Source of the DNA: Methylovulum sp.
GTDB taxonomy: Bacteria > Pseudomonadota > Gammaproteobacteria > Methylococcales > Methylomonadaceae
Reading direction: 5' to 3'
Length of the DNA stretch: 57,171 bases
NCBI GenBank assembly: GCA_028712695.1
Contig: JAQTQZ010000021.1
Span: 1-57,171, forward strand
The position numbers and the translations under genes were made by a program. The notes beneath the pieces are model-generated. The model saw only the letters and a program-made list of their open reading frames with translations. It had not been told where the DNA came from and ran no database searches. Every line of letters starts with the position of its first letter. Positions within the stretch are counted from its first letter, which is position 1. This document shows positions 25,781 to 34,454 of this stretch, one piece after another.

Positions 25781-25810
25781 TTGTGTAACCCAGTTAAAAA
25801 GCGTTATTAT
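25781..25810 (+). promoter_or_regulatory. Candidate nadB promoter
   Basis: TTGTGT, 18 bases, then TATTAT. Transcription would start near 25817, which fits translation from the ATG at 25871 better than from 25820. Confidence 0.4.
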
Positions 25811-25870
25811 CCATAAACTATGATAACTAAGCCACTTTACCTGAAGTGGCAGCCAAACCTTTCGTTTTTT

Positions 25871-27469
25871 ATGTCTTATACAAGCAATTATGATGTTCTT
25901 ATAATCGGTAGCGGTGGTGCTGGCCTGAGTCTGGCCCTTAAATTGGCAGACCAGGCATTACAGATTGCCGTGTTGTCAAAATTCGCCCTGACGGCGGGTA
26001 GCACCTACTACGCGCAAGGCGGCATATCGGCTGTTTTTGATGCGGATGATTCTATTGAGTCGCATATTGAAGATACGCTGGATGCCGGTGCGGGGCTGTG
26101 TAACCCGGATATTGTCAGGTTAACGGTGACGCACGGTAAAAGTTCAATCGACTGGTTACGTCAACAAGGCGTCGCTTTTACTGAAGAACAGACAGAAACG
26201 GGTGAAAAAATATTGCATCTTAATAGGGAAGGCGGCCATTCGCACCGGCGCATTGTACATACTGCGGACGCCACCGGCAAAGCGGTGTCGCTATCTTTGA
26301 TTGAGCGTGCCCAAGAGCATGAAAACATCACCTTATTTGAACATCATAACGTTGTCGAACTAATCACCACCCAAGATAGCCAAGCAGATAAAAGAATTGT
26401 CGGTGCCTACGTGTTGGATTCGCAACAGCAGCGGGTTAAAACCATGATGGCCCGGATTGTGGTGTTGGCTACCGGCGGTGCCAGTAAAGTTTATCTTTAT
26501 AGCACCAATCCGCAATCGGCAACGGGGGATGGTATTGCGTTGGCGTGGCGGGCAGGTTGTCGGGTCAGCAATATGGAGTTTATGCAATTTCATCCGACCT
26601 GTTTGTACCACCCTAATGCGAAATCATTTCTGATTAGTGAGGCGGTGAGAGGCGAAGGGGGGCGTTTGATTTTGCCGGACGGCGAGCCGTTTATGCAACA
26701 TTTTGATCCTCGCGCGGAATTGGCGCCGCGTGATATTGTTGCTAGGGCGATAGACCATGAAATCAAAAAACGCGGTATTAATTGCGTTTATCTGGACATC
26801 AGCCATAAGCCGGAAGCGTTCATTCTTGAGCATTTCCCGACCATCCATAGAAAATGTCTTAAGTTTGGCATCGATATCACCAAACAACCCATCCCTGTCG
26901 TGCCTTCCGCCCATTACACCTGCGGCGGTGTGGTGACAGACAGTTATGCCCGTACCGATATTACCAATCTTTATGCGATAGGTGAGGTGGCATCCACAGG
27001 TTTGCATGGCGCGAACCGTATGGCTAGTAATTCGTTGCTTGAATGCTTGGTGTTTGCGGAACGCGCGAGTATCGATATTTTGCAGAAAATTGCCGGCATT
27101 CCTGTGCCGAAAGCAGCGCCTGATTGGGATGAGTCCATGGTGAGTGATTCCGATGAGGAGGTTGTCGTGTCCCATAATTGGGATGAGTTGCGGCATTTTA
27201 TGTGGGACTATGTAGGCATTGTCAGGAGCGATAAACGGCTCAGCAGGGCGATGAGCCGCATAGAGCTGCTGAAAAAAGAAATAGCCGAATATTACAGCTA
27301 TTTTCGGGTGACCAGTGATTTACTGGAGTTGCGTAATCTGGTGATAGTCGCTGAGCTTATCGTGCGTTGTGCGCAGCGGCGTAAAGAAAGCAGGGGGCTG
27401 CATTACACCCTTGATTATCCCAATACCGATAATAGCAAACCGCCTGAAAACACAATCCTCATACCGTGA
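25871..27469 (+). CDS. nadB: L-aspartate oxidase
   Basis: An FAD enzyme of 532 residues that makes iminoaspartate, the first step of NAD synthesis. The dinucleotide motif [11 protein letters not shown], the [12 protein letters not shown] stretch, [11 protein letters not shown] with the active-site residues, [15 protein letters not shown], and the FAD-contacting [16 protein letters not shown]-like block (here STGLHGANR) are all present. The frame is open to an ATG at 25820; I choose 25871 because the family begins a few residues before YDVLIIGSG. It is divergent from rpoE, an order shared with many gammaproteobacteria. Confidence 0.95.
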   Translation: MSYTSNYDVLIIGSGGAGLSLALKLADQALQIAVLSKFALTAGSTYYAQGGISAVFDADDSIESHIEDTLDAGAGLCNPDIVRLTVTHGKSSIDWLRQQGVAFTEEQTETGEKILHLNREGGHSHRRIVHTADATGKAVSLSLIERAQEHENITLFEHHNVVELITTQDSQADKRIVGAYVLDSQQQRVKTMMARIVVLATGGASKVYLYSTNPQSATGDGIALAWRAGCRVSNMEFMQFHPTCLYHPNAKSFLISEAVRGEGGRLILPDGEPFMQHFDPRAELAPRDIVARAIDHEIKKRGINCVYLDISHKPEAFILEHFPTIHRKCLKFGIDITKQPIPVVPSAHYTCGGVVTDSYARTDITNLYAIGEVASTGLHGANRMASNSLLECLVFAERASIDILQKIAGIPVPKAAPDWDESMVSDSDEEVVVSHNWDELRHFMWDYVGIVRSDKRLSRAMSRIELLKKEIAEYYSYFRVTSDLLELRNLVIVAELIVRCAQRRKESRGLHYTLDYPNTDNSKPPENTILIP

Positions 27470-27474
27470 ATAAT

Positions 27475-27509
27475 AAAAAAATCAGAGGCATGGCGGCTCC
27501 TGATTTTTT
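27475..27509. terminator. Intrinsic terminator after nadB
   Basis: AAAAAATCAG pairs with CTGATTTTTT around a GC-rich loop that forms a few more pairs. T runs lie on both sides, so it can work in both directions. Confidence 0.8.
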
Positions 27510-27595
27510 GTATTATCAGGCTATTCTGGGTGTATACTTCAAGGACTTTGCACTTGATACCTATAAAAATATAACTAAACATAGGGGCTAATTTA

Positions 27596-28987
27596 ATGAC
27601 TGAAAAGACGGCAAGCAAATATCTTCTTAACCTTGAAAAACAATTTGCCCATGACAATCCGGTGTTGCTAAAAGCAGTCAAAGCTTTTCAGGAGCTTGAT
27701 CAGATTGAATACGATTTGGGCCTTATCGGAATGGATGAAACCACCGCCTGCAAACAGTCATGGTGGCCTATTATCAGTATGGTTGGCGGCAATTCGACAG
27801 CCCGATCGAGATTTATGAATAGTTATTTTGGAGCCGAACATCTGATTTCAGGCATTCAAACATCCAGCCATAAGTTCACGGTTTTATTGCATAGTGTGCA
27901 GGCTAATCCAGTGACATTGCCTGCAACGGCGTTGGATGTTGATCCACGTTACCCGTTTTATCAGATTAGCCGGAAAATTGAACAACGGGAAGAAGGCGAA
28001 GGCGCCCGTATTAATTCTTATATGGAATTAAAAACTATCAATAGCGAACGCCTAAAAGGCAAATTGTTGATTGATGCCCCCAACATCATGACTGAAGTGG
28101 CCACACCAGCCATTTCGTTATTGTTGGAACATACGGTGGAAAATTCTGATTTAGTGCTGGTTTTTGTCGATGCGTTTGAGCAGGAAGCACCTTTAGTTGA
28201 TGAATTCATCCAAACCCTTATCGCCCACCAAGATTCCAATAAATTCATTTATCTTATTGATGAGTCCAGCACACTCAGTAATGGCGAGAACATTTCCTTG
28301 TGGCAAAGAAGGCTTGCAGAGCTTGGCCTTAATACCGGGCAATTTATCGTTTTGCCTAATAAGCAAAGCAGTGTCAGCCCCCAGTTGTCCAGTTATTTTA
28401 CTGAACTGGAGCAGCGTATCTCGAATGTTGGGCATGACCGCTCATATCGGGTGCTTGACGGTTTAGAAAGAAGCATCCATAGCATTGAAGATAGTGTTAT
28501 GCCGGAAGTAAAAAAAGGCATCGAATTGTGGAAAGAGCGCGTCAATATAACCAGTTTAATGGTCTTAAGTTGTATTGCTATACTTGCTGTCTTTGCTGAA
28601 ATAGAGTTTGGTGTTTTAGAATTGCTGATAGACCCTATTATTGGGCCGATCATACTAGTCAGCGTCATTGCCGTGATGGTGCCAGTGCATTTATTGGCTA
28701 GTAGATTACAGGCAAAATTAATTGTCACTAAGCTGAACGCCAGGCAAAAAGAGCTTCATCTTATGGAGAATTTAGCCAGCGTATTTGAAAAAAACCTGAC
28801 TTTCGGCCGTATGTTGCTCCCTATGACCGAACCCGTTGGCTGGAACAAAAAGAATAAAGCCCGTTTGGTACAGTTATCTGATAAATGCAAGTTGCTAGTG
28901 CAATCGCTAAATGATTATTTCAGTACGTTTCACGACCCCTCTGTGACCGAGTCTATCGATACGCCCAGTTTTAAAGATTATCCGTAG
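27596..28987 (+). CDS. Dynamin-like membrane protein with degenerate nucleotide-binding motifs
   Basis: A 463-residue protein. Residues 57-78 (WPIISMVGGNSTARSRFMNSYFG) sit where dynamin-like GTPases carry GxFSAGKSS; here the loop reads GGNSTARS, so Lys is replaced by Arg. HKFTVL follows as a switch-like Thr. LLIDAPNI at 157-164 replaces DxPG, and FIYLIDESS replaces the N/TKxD region. A helical hairpin (about 318-336 and 349-367) anchors it in the membrane, with helical arms on both sides. I infer a pseudo-GTPase or a divergent dynamin/EHD-like protein with structural or membrane-shaping function. Three membrane-protein genes follow on the same strand. Confidence 0.65.
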   Translation: MTEKTASKYLLNLEKQFAHDNPVLLKAVKAFQELDQIEYDLGLIGMDETTACKQSWWPIISMVGGNSTARSRFMNSYFGAEHLISGIQTSSHKFTVLLHSVQANPVTLPATALDVDPRYPFYQISRKIEQREEGEGARINSYMELKTINSERLKGKLLIDAPNIMTEVATPAISLLLEHTVENSDLVLVFVDAFEQEAPLVDEFIQTLIAHQDSNKFIYLIDESSTLSNGENISLWQRRLAELGLNTGQFIVLPNKQSSVSPQLSSYFTELEQRISNVGHDRSYRVLDGLERSIHSIEDSVMPEVKKGIELWKERVNITSLMVLSCIAILAVFAEIEFGVLELLIDPIIGPIILVSVIAVMVPVHLLASRLQAKLIVTKLNARQKELHLMENLASVFEKNLTFGRMLLPMTEPVGWNKKNKARLVQLSDKCKLLVQSLNDYFSTFHDPSVTESIDTPSFKDYP

Positions 28988-29081
28988 AATGGTGGGTTGG
29001 CGTCACTTTCTTGGGGATGCGTAAGAAAAAGGCATAATTATTTTATAAGCAACACTGAGCGTCATTTGCGCCACAATAACT

Positions 29082-29579
29082 ATGGATACTCTAAAAAACT
29101 ATCTACCTTTGTGCTGGTTCAACGCAAACCCTTTAGAATTGACAAGATCAGTCGGTTTTTTTAAACAAAATCTATGGGTTTATTTTGTCGTTGAGTTTTT
29201 TTTGCAAGCTAACATGACCGATGATCCTTTCGAGTCATTTTTTGAAGTCGCCTTGGAAACGGTGCTGACTTTGCTGCTAGTGTTTGTATTGCTATACCTC
29301 AACAAAAACCTATACACCTTTATACAAGTGGCAACTGCCGTGTTGTTTTGTTCAAATGCGGCCGCTTTTGCAGTATTGCCGGCATTAGTCTGGATGACTA
29401 TAACAGAGGATGTTTTAAGTTATTATGTGTTGGGTTTATTGATATTTTGGGATTACACCTTGCTCGCCTATATCTTAAGGCGCGTTTTGTCCATTAATGT
29501 GCCTGCCAGTTTGGTTTTAGCACTATTCTACTTTGCCGCAACGTATTATGGGGCATTTGCCTTAGGGCAATTGCTTTAA
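29082..29579 (+). CDS. Polytopic membrane protein, Yip1-like in layout
   Basis: A 165-residue protein with about four or five hydrophobic helices. The opening NPLELTRSVGFFKQNLWVYFVVEFF and the helix spacing recall small Yip1-domain proteins, but the match is weak. No catalytic motif is visible. It starts 94 bases after the dynamin-like gene and may share its transcript. Function unknown. Confidence 0.6.
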   Translation: MDTLKNYLPLCWFNANPLELTRSVGFFKQNLWVYFVVEFFLQANMTDDPFESFFEVALETVLTLLLVFVLLYLNKNLYTFIQVATAVLFCSNAAAFAVLPALVWMTITEDVLSYYVLGLLIFWDYTLLAYILRRVLSINVPASLVLALFYFAATYYGAFALGQLL

Positions 29580-29606
29580 AAATGATGCGCTCCTTGCGGT
29601 ATCCCT

Positions 29607-29804
29607 ATGAATGTTAAAAGCGCCACTTTTATCGCGTTAGTGGGGGCATGGATCGGTTTTATCCTCTCCACAGTACAGTTTTCTTTAGCCTACGAGTATT
29701 ATCTACGTCTCGGTATACAACAAATAATACTTTCCACGCTAGCCATTTTATTTAACCATATACCAATCATCATCTTTTTGACTGTACTCTATAAAAAACA
29801 ATAA
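29607..29804 (+). CDS. Small two-helix membrane protein
   Basis: This 65-residue protein is almost entirely two transmembrane helices (SATFIALVGAWIGFILSTV and IILSTLAILFNHIPIIIFL) with a short basic end YKKQ. It follows the previous gene by 27 bases and precedes the next by one base, which supports a real operon member. Function unknown. Confidence 0.55.
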   Translation: MNVKSATFIALVGAWIGFILSTVQFSLAYEYYLRLGIQQIILSTLAILFNHIPIIIFLTVLYKKQ

Positions 29805-29805
29805 G

Positions 29806-30171
29806 ATGAGCGATGAAATAAATAAATTATTTGAACTCAATGATGCGGATGCCCGGCAAAGTCCATGTGGGTCCATTATAAAATTATGCTCACTTCCTAT
29901 TGCCATCACGGCTTGCTATGGCATTATTGCATTTCTGCTTTCCTACCTGCATGTCATTAGCAGCAGCGGCTTTTATGAATTCCAATGGCTGCTTTGGGCA
30001 ATCAGCTTATTAGCTTCTTCTATCTGTGCCATTTATGGCCTGTGGCACTGGAATGTTTTAACAGGCAACCAAAAACTTGTTGTTCTTCTACACGCTTTAT
30101 TTATTATTTCATTATTGATGCTTATTGCCTATCTGATTTTTAGGCTATCAAGTGGGCCTATGAAATGGTAA
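29806..30171 (+). CDS. Small polytopic membrane protein
   Basis: The 121-residue protein has a soluble acidic head (MSDEINKLFELNDADARQS), then three helices centred near 40, 70 and 100. It starts one base after the stop of the 65-residue gene, so translational coupling is likely. No family recognised. Confidence 0.58.
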   Translation: MSDEINKLFELNDADARQSPCGSIIKLCSLPIAITACYGIIAFLLSYLHVISSSGFYEFQWLLWAISLLASSICAIYGLWHWNVLTGNQKLVVLLHALFIISLLMLIAYLIFRLSSGPMKW

Positions 30172-30291
30172 TAAGCCAATTAATAATGCGTGAACCCTCC
30201 CTCTAATTTCGGTTTGATTTAGAAACAGTGCTATACCAACAAAACTGACAGATTATCCACCTCAACCCTCAACGAGAATGAGAGCGCAATT

Positions 30292-31974
30292 ATGAAACAA
30301 AAACTCCTAAACAAGATCCACATCAGCGCAAGCATCGTTTTTTTAAGTAGCCTCTTTATCCAAGCCAACGCAGCAACTCCACAATCAGAGTTGCCGTCAG
30401 TTGCCGATCCGGCGTTGATTGTCAGTGGCCCGGTAGCGCCTGAAGACAATAGTTCTTTGCCACCTGCGCGAACAGTAATTTTCAGCCCAGCTAAGTCAGG
30501 CAAGGTTTTCCGTCGACCAATGCCGGTGCCAAAAATTAATAAGCTGGCGGTTTCTACGACGATTAATCCATTTTTTGCGCCGCAATTACCGCAATACCCA
30601 GCGTTGTCACTATCTATGCCCGAACCTATCAAAAATTTTGAGGGCATCAACAACATACAAGGCTATTATCCGCCTGACACCAATGGTGACGTGGGGAAGA
30701 CCCGCTACATACAAATGGTCAATAGCATGATGGCGATTTATAAAAAAAATGGCGCGAAGCTATACGGCCCATTCCTGCCAAGCAGTCTTTGGCCAAATAC
30801 CAGCCCCTGCGGACAAGAGGACGACGGCGATCCTGTCGTATTGTTCGACCAATTAAACAAGCGTTGGCTGGTATCGCAATTCTCGTTGCCTAGTTTCCCT
30901 AAGCCTCCGTACTATGAGTGCATTGCAGTTTCCAAAACTGAAAAGCCGACGAATAATCCTGGTGACTGGTGGGTTTATACCTTTCAAGTCCCCAACAACA
31001 AAATGAACGATTATCCTAAATTGGCCGTTTGGCCAAATGCTTATTTTATGAGCGCCAACCAATTTGTTGATGGGAATGCCTGGGGAGGTGCCGGTGCGTA
31101 TGCTTTTCAGCGTGCTAAAATGCTGAAAGGGCTTCCTGCCCAGATGGTGTATTACGATGTGGGTGCAAAAGACCTGAATTATGGCAATATGTTGCCATCT
31201 GATTTGGATGGCCTTACGCCGCCGCCTAAAGGTGCAGCTAACTACTTTGTTGAAGTTGACGATGCAAGCTGGATAGGCTCTGCTGATGCACTACGTGTTT
31301 GGAAGTTTAAAGTCAATTGGCGCAATCCTGCTAAATCGACATTTGGGCTGGATGGTCAGCCTAATTCAGTTGTTAATACGGCTCCCTTTGACTTGCTGCC
31401 TTGCTTTTCTGGGCTGTGCATTCCCCAGCCAGAAACTACCCGCCAGCTTGATTCGTTGGGTGACCGATTAATGTTCCGCTTAGCATACCGTAATTTTGGT
31501 GATCATGAATCGTTGACAGTAAACCATACGGTATTGGCGCCTAATTCAACTGATAGGGCGGGTATTCGTTGGTACGAGTTGCGTAACCCAGGCACTACGC
31601 CGACTATTTTTCAGCAAGGCACCTATGCGCCGGATGATGATGCTAGCCGCTGGATGGGCAGCATGGCGATGGATAAACAAGGCAATGTCGCCTTGGGTTA
31701 TAGCGTCTCCAGCGCAACGGTGTTTCCGGGCATCCGTTACGCCGGCAGGTTGGTGACGGATCCGCTAGGTGAATTGTCGCAGTCGGAAAATGTCATCATA
31801 GCAGGAAGTGGCTCACAAACAGGCAAAGAAGGCCGGTGGGGCGACTATAGCAATATGACGGTTGATCCCATGGATGATTGCACCTTTTGGTATACGCAAG
31901 AATATATCCAAACAACCGGCGCAAGAACTTGGCAAACACGTATTGCATCCTTTAAGTTTCCAGAGTGCATATAA
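30292..31974 (+). CDS. Large secreted protein of unknown function
   Basis: A 560-residue exported protein; the signal peptide ends at ANA (25-27). A proline-rich linker runs to about residue 105. The main domain then has motifs such as GYYPPDTNGDVG, MVNSMMAIYKK, GDPVVLFDQLNKRWLVSQF, YPKLAVWPNAYFMSAN, DSLGDRLMFRLAYRNFGDHE and a final GRWGDYSNMTVDPMDDCTFWYTQ (split here into its parts: GRWGDYSNM, DPMDDCTFW). The repeated aromatic/Asp pattern suggests a beta-propeller, and similar secreted proteins occur in diverse soil bacteria. Six or more Cys may form disulfides. It has a GAGAG ribosome site and stands alone. Confidence 0.72.
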   Translation: MKQKLLNKIHISASIVFLSSLFIQANAATPQSELPSVADPALIVSGPVAPEDNSSLPPARTVIFSPAKSGKVFRRPMPVPKINKLAVSTTINPFFAPQLPQYPALSLSMPEPIKNFEGINNIQGYYPPDTNGDVGKTRYIQMVNSMMAIYKKNGAKLYGPFLPSSLWPNTSPCGQEDDGDPVVLFDQLNKRWLVSQFSLPSFPKPPYYECIAVSKTEKPTNNPGDWWVYTFQVPNNKMNDYPKLAVWPNAYFMSANQFVDGNAWGGAGAYAFQRAKMLKGLPAQMVYYDVGAKDLNYGNMLPSDLDGLTPPPKGAANYFVEVDDASWIGSADALRVWKFKVNWRNPAKSTFGLDGQPNSVVNTAPFDLLPCFSGLCIPQPETTRQLDSLGDRLMFRLAYRNFGDHESLTVNHTVLAPNSTDRAGIRWYELRNPGTTPTIFQQGTYAPDDDASRWMGSMAMDKQGNVALGYSVSSATVFPGIRYAGRLVTDPLGELSQSENVIIAGSGSQTGKEGRWGDYSNMTVDPMDDCTFWYTQEYIQTTGARTWQTRIASFKFPECI

Positions 31975-32181
31975 GAAGCGATGTTGTTTGCTTTTTATTA
32001 GGTCAGGGATGACTGCTCTGGTGATTAGTTTCCCCAATCATTTTATGGCGGCATTAATCCCAATAAGCTTTGCAGCACTGCCAAAAATTGGTGGTGTTTC
32101 AAGGTATTTTGTGTTGTTTTCATAACGAAATAAGATTGCACTGTCTGCGCCTCGAAAAACACACATTAGCACCATTCACTT
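31975..32181. other. Non-coding stretch after the secreted protein
   Basis: I see no gene or clear terminator here. Together with the doubtful ORF that follows it makes about 660 bases of unexplained sequence before the FUN14 gene. Confidence 0.4.
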
Positions 32182-32544
32182 TTAGCTTTGAGCAAAAGCA
32201 TCTAAGACTTGCTGGAGAATATGATAGTTTTTCCCGACATATTCCCGTAACGCTTCATCCCATACATCTTGAGCTGGTTGCCCTTCCATTGGGTGATTTT
32301 TCGACGTGAGGCAAGTTTCGATAGAAACTTGAGTTGTCAAAAAGCCAGGCAAACCATTGAAGCTTTTGGGGGACGATTCAAAGCCGAACATCAAGTTGCC
32401 AGGGCAAGAAGCCATTTCCCCATTTGAAAAAGCGCTCTTGGAGGGGGCATAATAAGCGTCTGAATTATATTTCACGCCACCGTTGGACAACTGACGAAAG
32501 GGAGGGTCAAGTCGCATTTGGAATATCACTTCGAGCCTAGCCAA
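32182..32544 (-). CDS. Doubtful small ORF of 120 residues
   Basis: This minus-strand frame has ordinary-looking codons, and an amphipathic helical end (DVWDEALREYVGKNYHILQQVL) written here only in part: DVWDEALREYVGK. It has no recognised domain and no convincing ribosome site. It could be a real small gene, a fragment of a longer lost gene, or chance. Confidence 0.3.
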   Translation of the reverse strand: MARLEVIFQMRLDPPFRQLSNGGVKYNSDAYYAPSKSAFSNGEMASCPGNLMFGFESSPKSFNGLPGFLTTQVSIETCLTSKNHPMEGQPAQDVWDEALREYVGKNYHILQQVLDAFAQS

Positions 32545-32635
32545 AACGATAGCTCTAATCCGGACTTTCAGTCCAACTTAACCCCTCCTGCTTCTAACCG
32601 ACAGGTATTTAGTTTGAACCTAAACAAGCACAACT

Positions 32636-32980
32636 ATGAACAACAACGTTATTAACACACCCTCACCAGATTTTTTTTCCGCTGATTTTATGCTGGGTAA
32701 TGTCGGCGCACCCTTTGTGATTGGTCTGGCGGTTGGTTATTTTGCCAAAAAAATGCTCCGTATTGCATTGTTCCTGAGCGGTGGCGCGATTGTGCTGTTA
32801 TTTGCGGGTGAATATTATGGTGTTGTGCATATTACTGACAGCGAACTTCAGAATGTTGCCAGTTCTGCTACAGGTGTTGCAAAATCATCGGGTGATTTTT
32901 TGGTGCAACGCTTGTCCAGCATCACCAGTAAGGGGATAACCGGTGCAGCCGGATTTTTCACTGGCTTTAAATTGGGTTAA
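32636..32980 (+). CDS. FUN14-family membrane protein
   Basis: The 114-residue protein has the FUN14 pattern: a first helix rich in Gly (GNVGAPFVIGLAVGYFAKKM), a second (IALFLSGGAIVLLFAGEYYG) and a C-terminal Gly-rich helix GITGAAGFFTGFKLG. Bacterial members have no defined function; eukaryotic FUNDC1 is a mitophagy receptor. It precedes pycA by 42 bases but differs from it strongly in base composition. Confidence 0.8.
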   Translation: MNNNVINTPSPDFFSADFMLGNVGAPFVIGLAVGYFAKKMLRIALFLSGGAIVLLFAGEYYGVVHITDSELQNVASSATGVAKSSGDFLVQRLSSITSKGITGAAGFFTGFKLG

Positions 32981-33022
32981 ATTGCACACCTTAGGCATAA
33001 ACTTTATTAGGGGACGATACCG

Positions 33023-34441
33023 ATGTTACGCAAAATCCTGATTGCCAATCGCGGTGAAATCGCCGTCCGCATCATTCGCGCCTGTGCTGAAATGGGCATC
33101 CGCTCGGCCGCTATTTATACCGAAGCTGACCGTTTTGCCTTGCATGTCAAAAAAGCCGATGAATCGTATTGCATCGGCAGCGAGCCGGTAGCGGGCTATC
33201 TTAATATTTATAACTTGGTCAATTTGGCGGCGACGACGGGTTGTGACGCCATCCATCCGGGCTATGGGTTTTTGTCTGAAAATGCCCAGTTCGCCCGTGC
33301 TTGCCAAGAGCGCGGCATTGTTTTTATCGGCCCCGATGCCGAAGTCATCCGGCGCATGGGCGACAAGACCGAAGCCCGCAAAGCCATGATTGCCGCCGGT
33401 ATTCCGGTTACTCCTGGCACGGACGGCAATTTGGACAGCGTTGAAGAAGCCCTCGTAGTTGCCGAAAAAATCGGCTATCCGGTCATGCTAAAAGCCACGT
33501 CTGGCGGCGGCGGGCGCGGCATAAGACGATGCGACAGCGCCGAAGACTTGCAACGAAATTACCAGCGGGTGATTTCCGAAGCGACCAAAGCCTTCGGTAG
33601 CGCCGATGTGTTTTTGGAAAAGTGCATTGTCAATCCGCGCCATATTGAAGTGCAAATATTGGCCGACCAGCACGGCAACACCATCCATTTGTACGAGCGC
33701 GATTGTTCGATACAACGGCGCAACCAAAAACTGATTGAGATCGCCCCGTCGCCGCAACTGGACGAAGCCCAGCGGCAATACATCGGCGGCCTATCGGTAT
33801 TGGCCGCGAAAGCGGTCGGCTATACCAATGCCGGTACCGTGGAATTTTTGCTCGACGACCAGGATCGGTTTTATTTCATGGAGATGAACACCCGCGTCCA
33901 GGTCGAACACACCATCACCGAAACCATCACCGGCGTCGACATCGTTGAAGAACAAATCCGCGTCGCCGCCGGTTTGCCGTTGCGTTTTAAGCAGGAGGAA
34001 ATCGTCAAGCGCGGCTACGCCATCCAGTTCCGCATCAACGCCGAAGACCCGCAAAACAGCTTCCTGCCCAGTTTCGGCAAAATCAGCCGCTATTACGCGC
34101 CCGGCGGCCCCGGCGTGCGCACCGACACGGCGATTTACACCGGCTACGACATCCCGCCGTTTTACGATTCCATGCTGGCTAAAGTGGTGGTCAGCGCGAT
34201 GACCTGGGAAGATGCGATCAAACGCGGCGAACGCGCGCTACGCGACATGGGCCTGTTCGGGATCAAGACCACCATCCCGTACTACCTGGAAATTTTGCAG
34301 CATCCCGATTTCCGCGCCGCCTGTTTCAACACCGGTTTTGTCGAAAAATATCCCGAACTGATTAACTACTCCAACAAACCCCGGCCGGAAATACTGGCTG
34401 GCGTTATAGCCGCCGTTTTGGCCGCCCATACTGGCTTGTGA
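33023..34441 (+). CDS. pycA: Pyruvate carboxylase subunit A (biotin carboxylase)
   Basis: A 472-residue ATP-grasp enzyme that carboxylates the biotin on subunit B. The N-terminal domain (ILIANRGEIAVRIIRA), HPGYGFLSENA, ATP loop SGGGGRGIR, catalytic EMNTRVQVEHTITE and the biotin-carboxylase C domain are all visible. As it is followed by an OadA-type subunit, the pair is the two-subunit, acetyl-CoA-independent kind. It makes oxaloacetate from pyruvate, an anaplerotic route useful to one-carbon users. AGGGGA precedes the ATG. GC content is far above that of its neighbours, with C- or G-ending codons dominating. Confidence 0.93.
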   Translation: MLRKILIANRGEIAVRIIRACAEMGIRSAAIYTEADRFALHVKKADESYCIGSEPVAGYLNIYNLVNLAATTGCDAIHPGYGFLSENAQFARACQERGIVFIGPDAEVIRRMGDKTEARKAMIAAGIPVTPGTDGNLDSVEEALVVAEKIGYPVMLKATSGGGGRGIRRCDSAEDLQRNYQRVISEATKAFGSADVFLEKCIVNPRHIEVQILADQHGNTIHLYERDCSIQRRNQKLIEIAPSPQLDEAQRQYIGGLSVLAAKAVGYTNAGTVEFLLDDQDRFYFMEMNTRVQVEHTITETITGVDIVEEQIRVAAGLPLRFKQEEIVKRGYAIQFRINAEDPQNSFLPSFGKISRYYAPGGPGVRTDTAIYTGYDIPPFYDSMLAKVVVSAMTWEDAIKRGERALRDMGLFGIKTTIPYYLEILQHPDFRAACFNTGFVEKYPELINYSNKPRPEILAGVIAAVLAAHTGL

Positions 34442-34454
34442 TAAGGACTCTACC

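Noticed and set aside
26624-27196. A 190-codon frame antisense to nadB
   Set aside because: It is fully contained in nadB, has no start signal, and its translation is rich in rare residues such as His and Cys in a shadow-like pattern.
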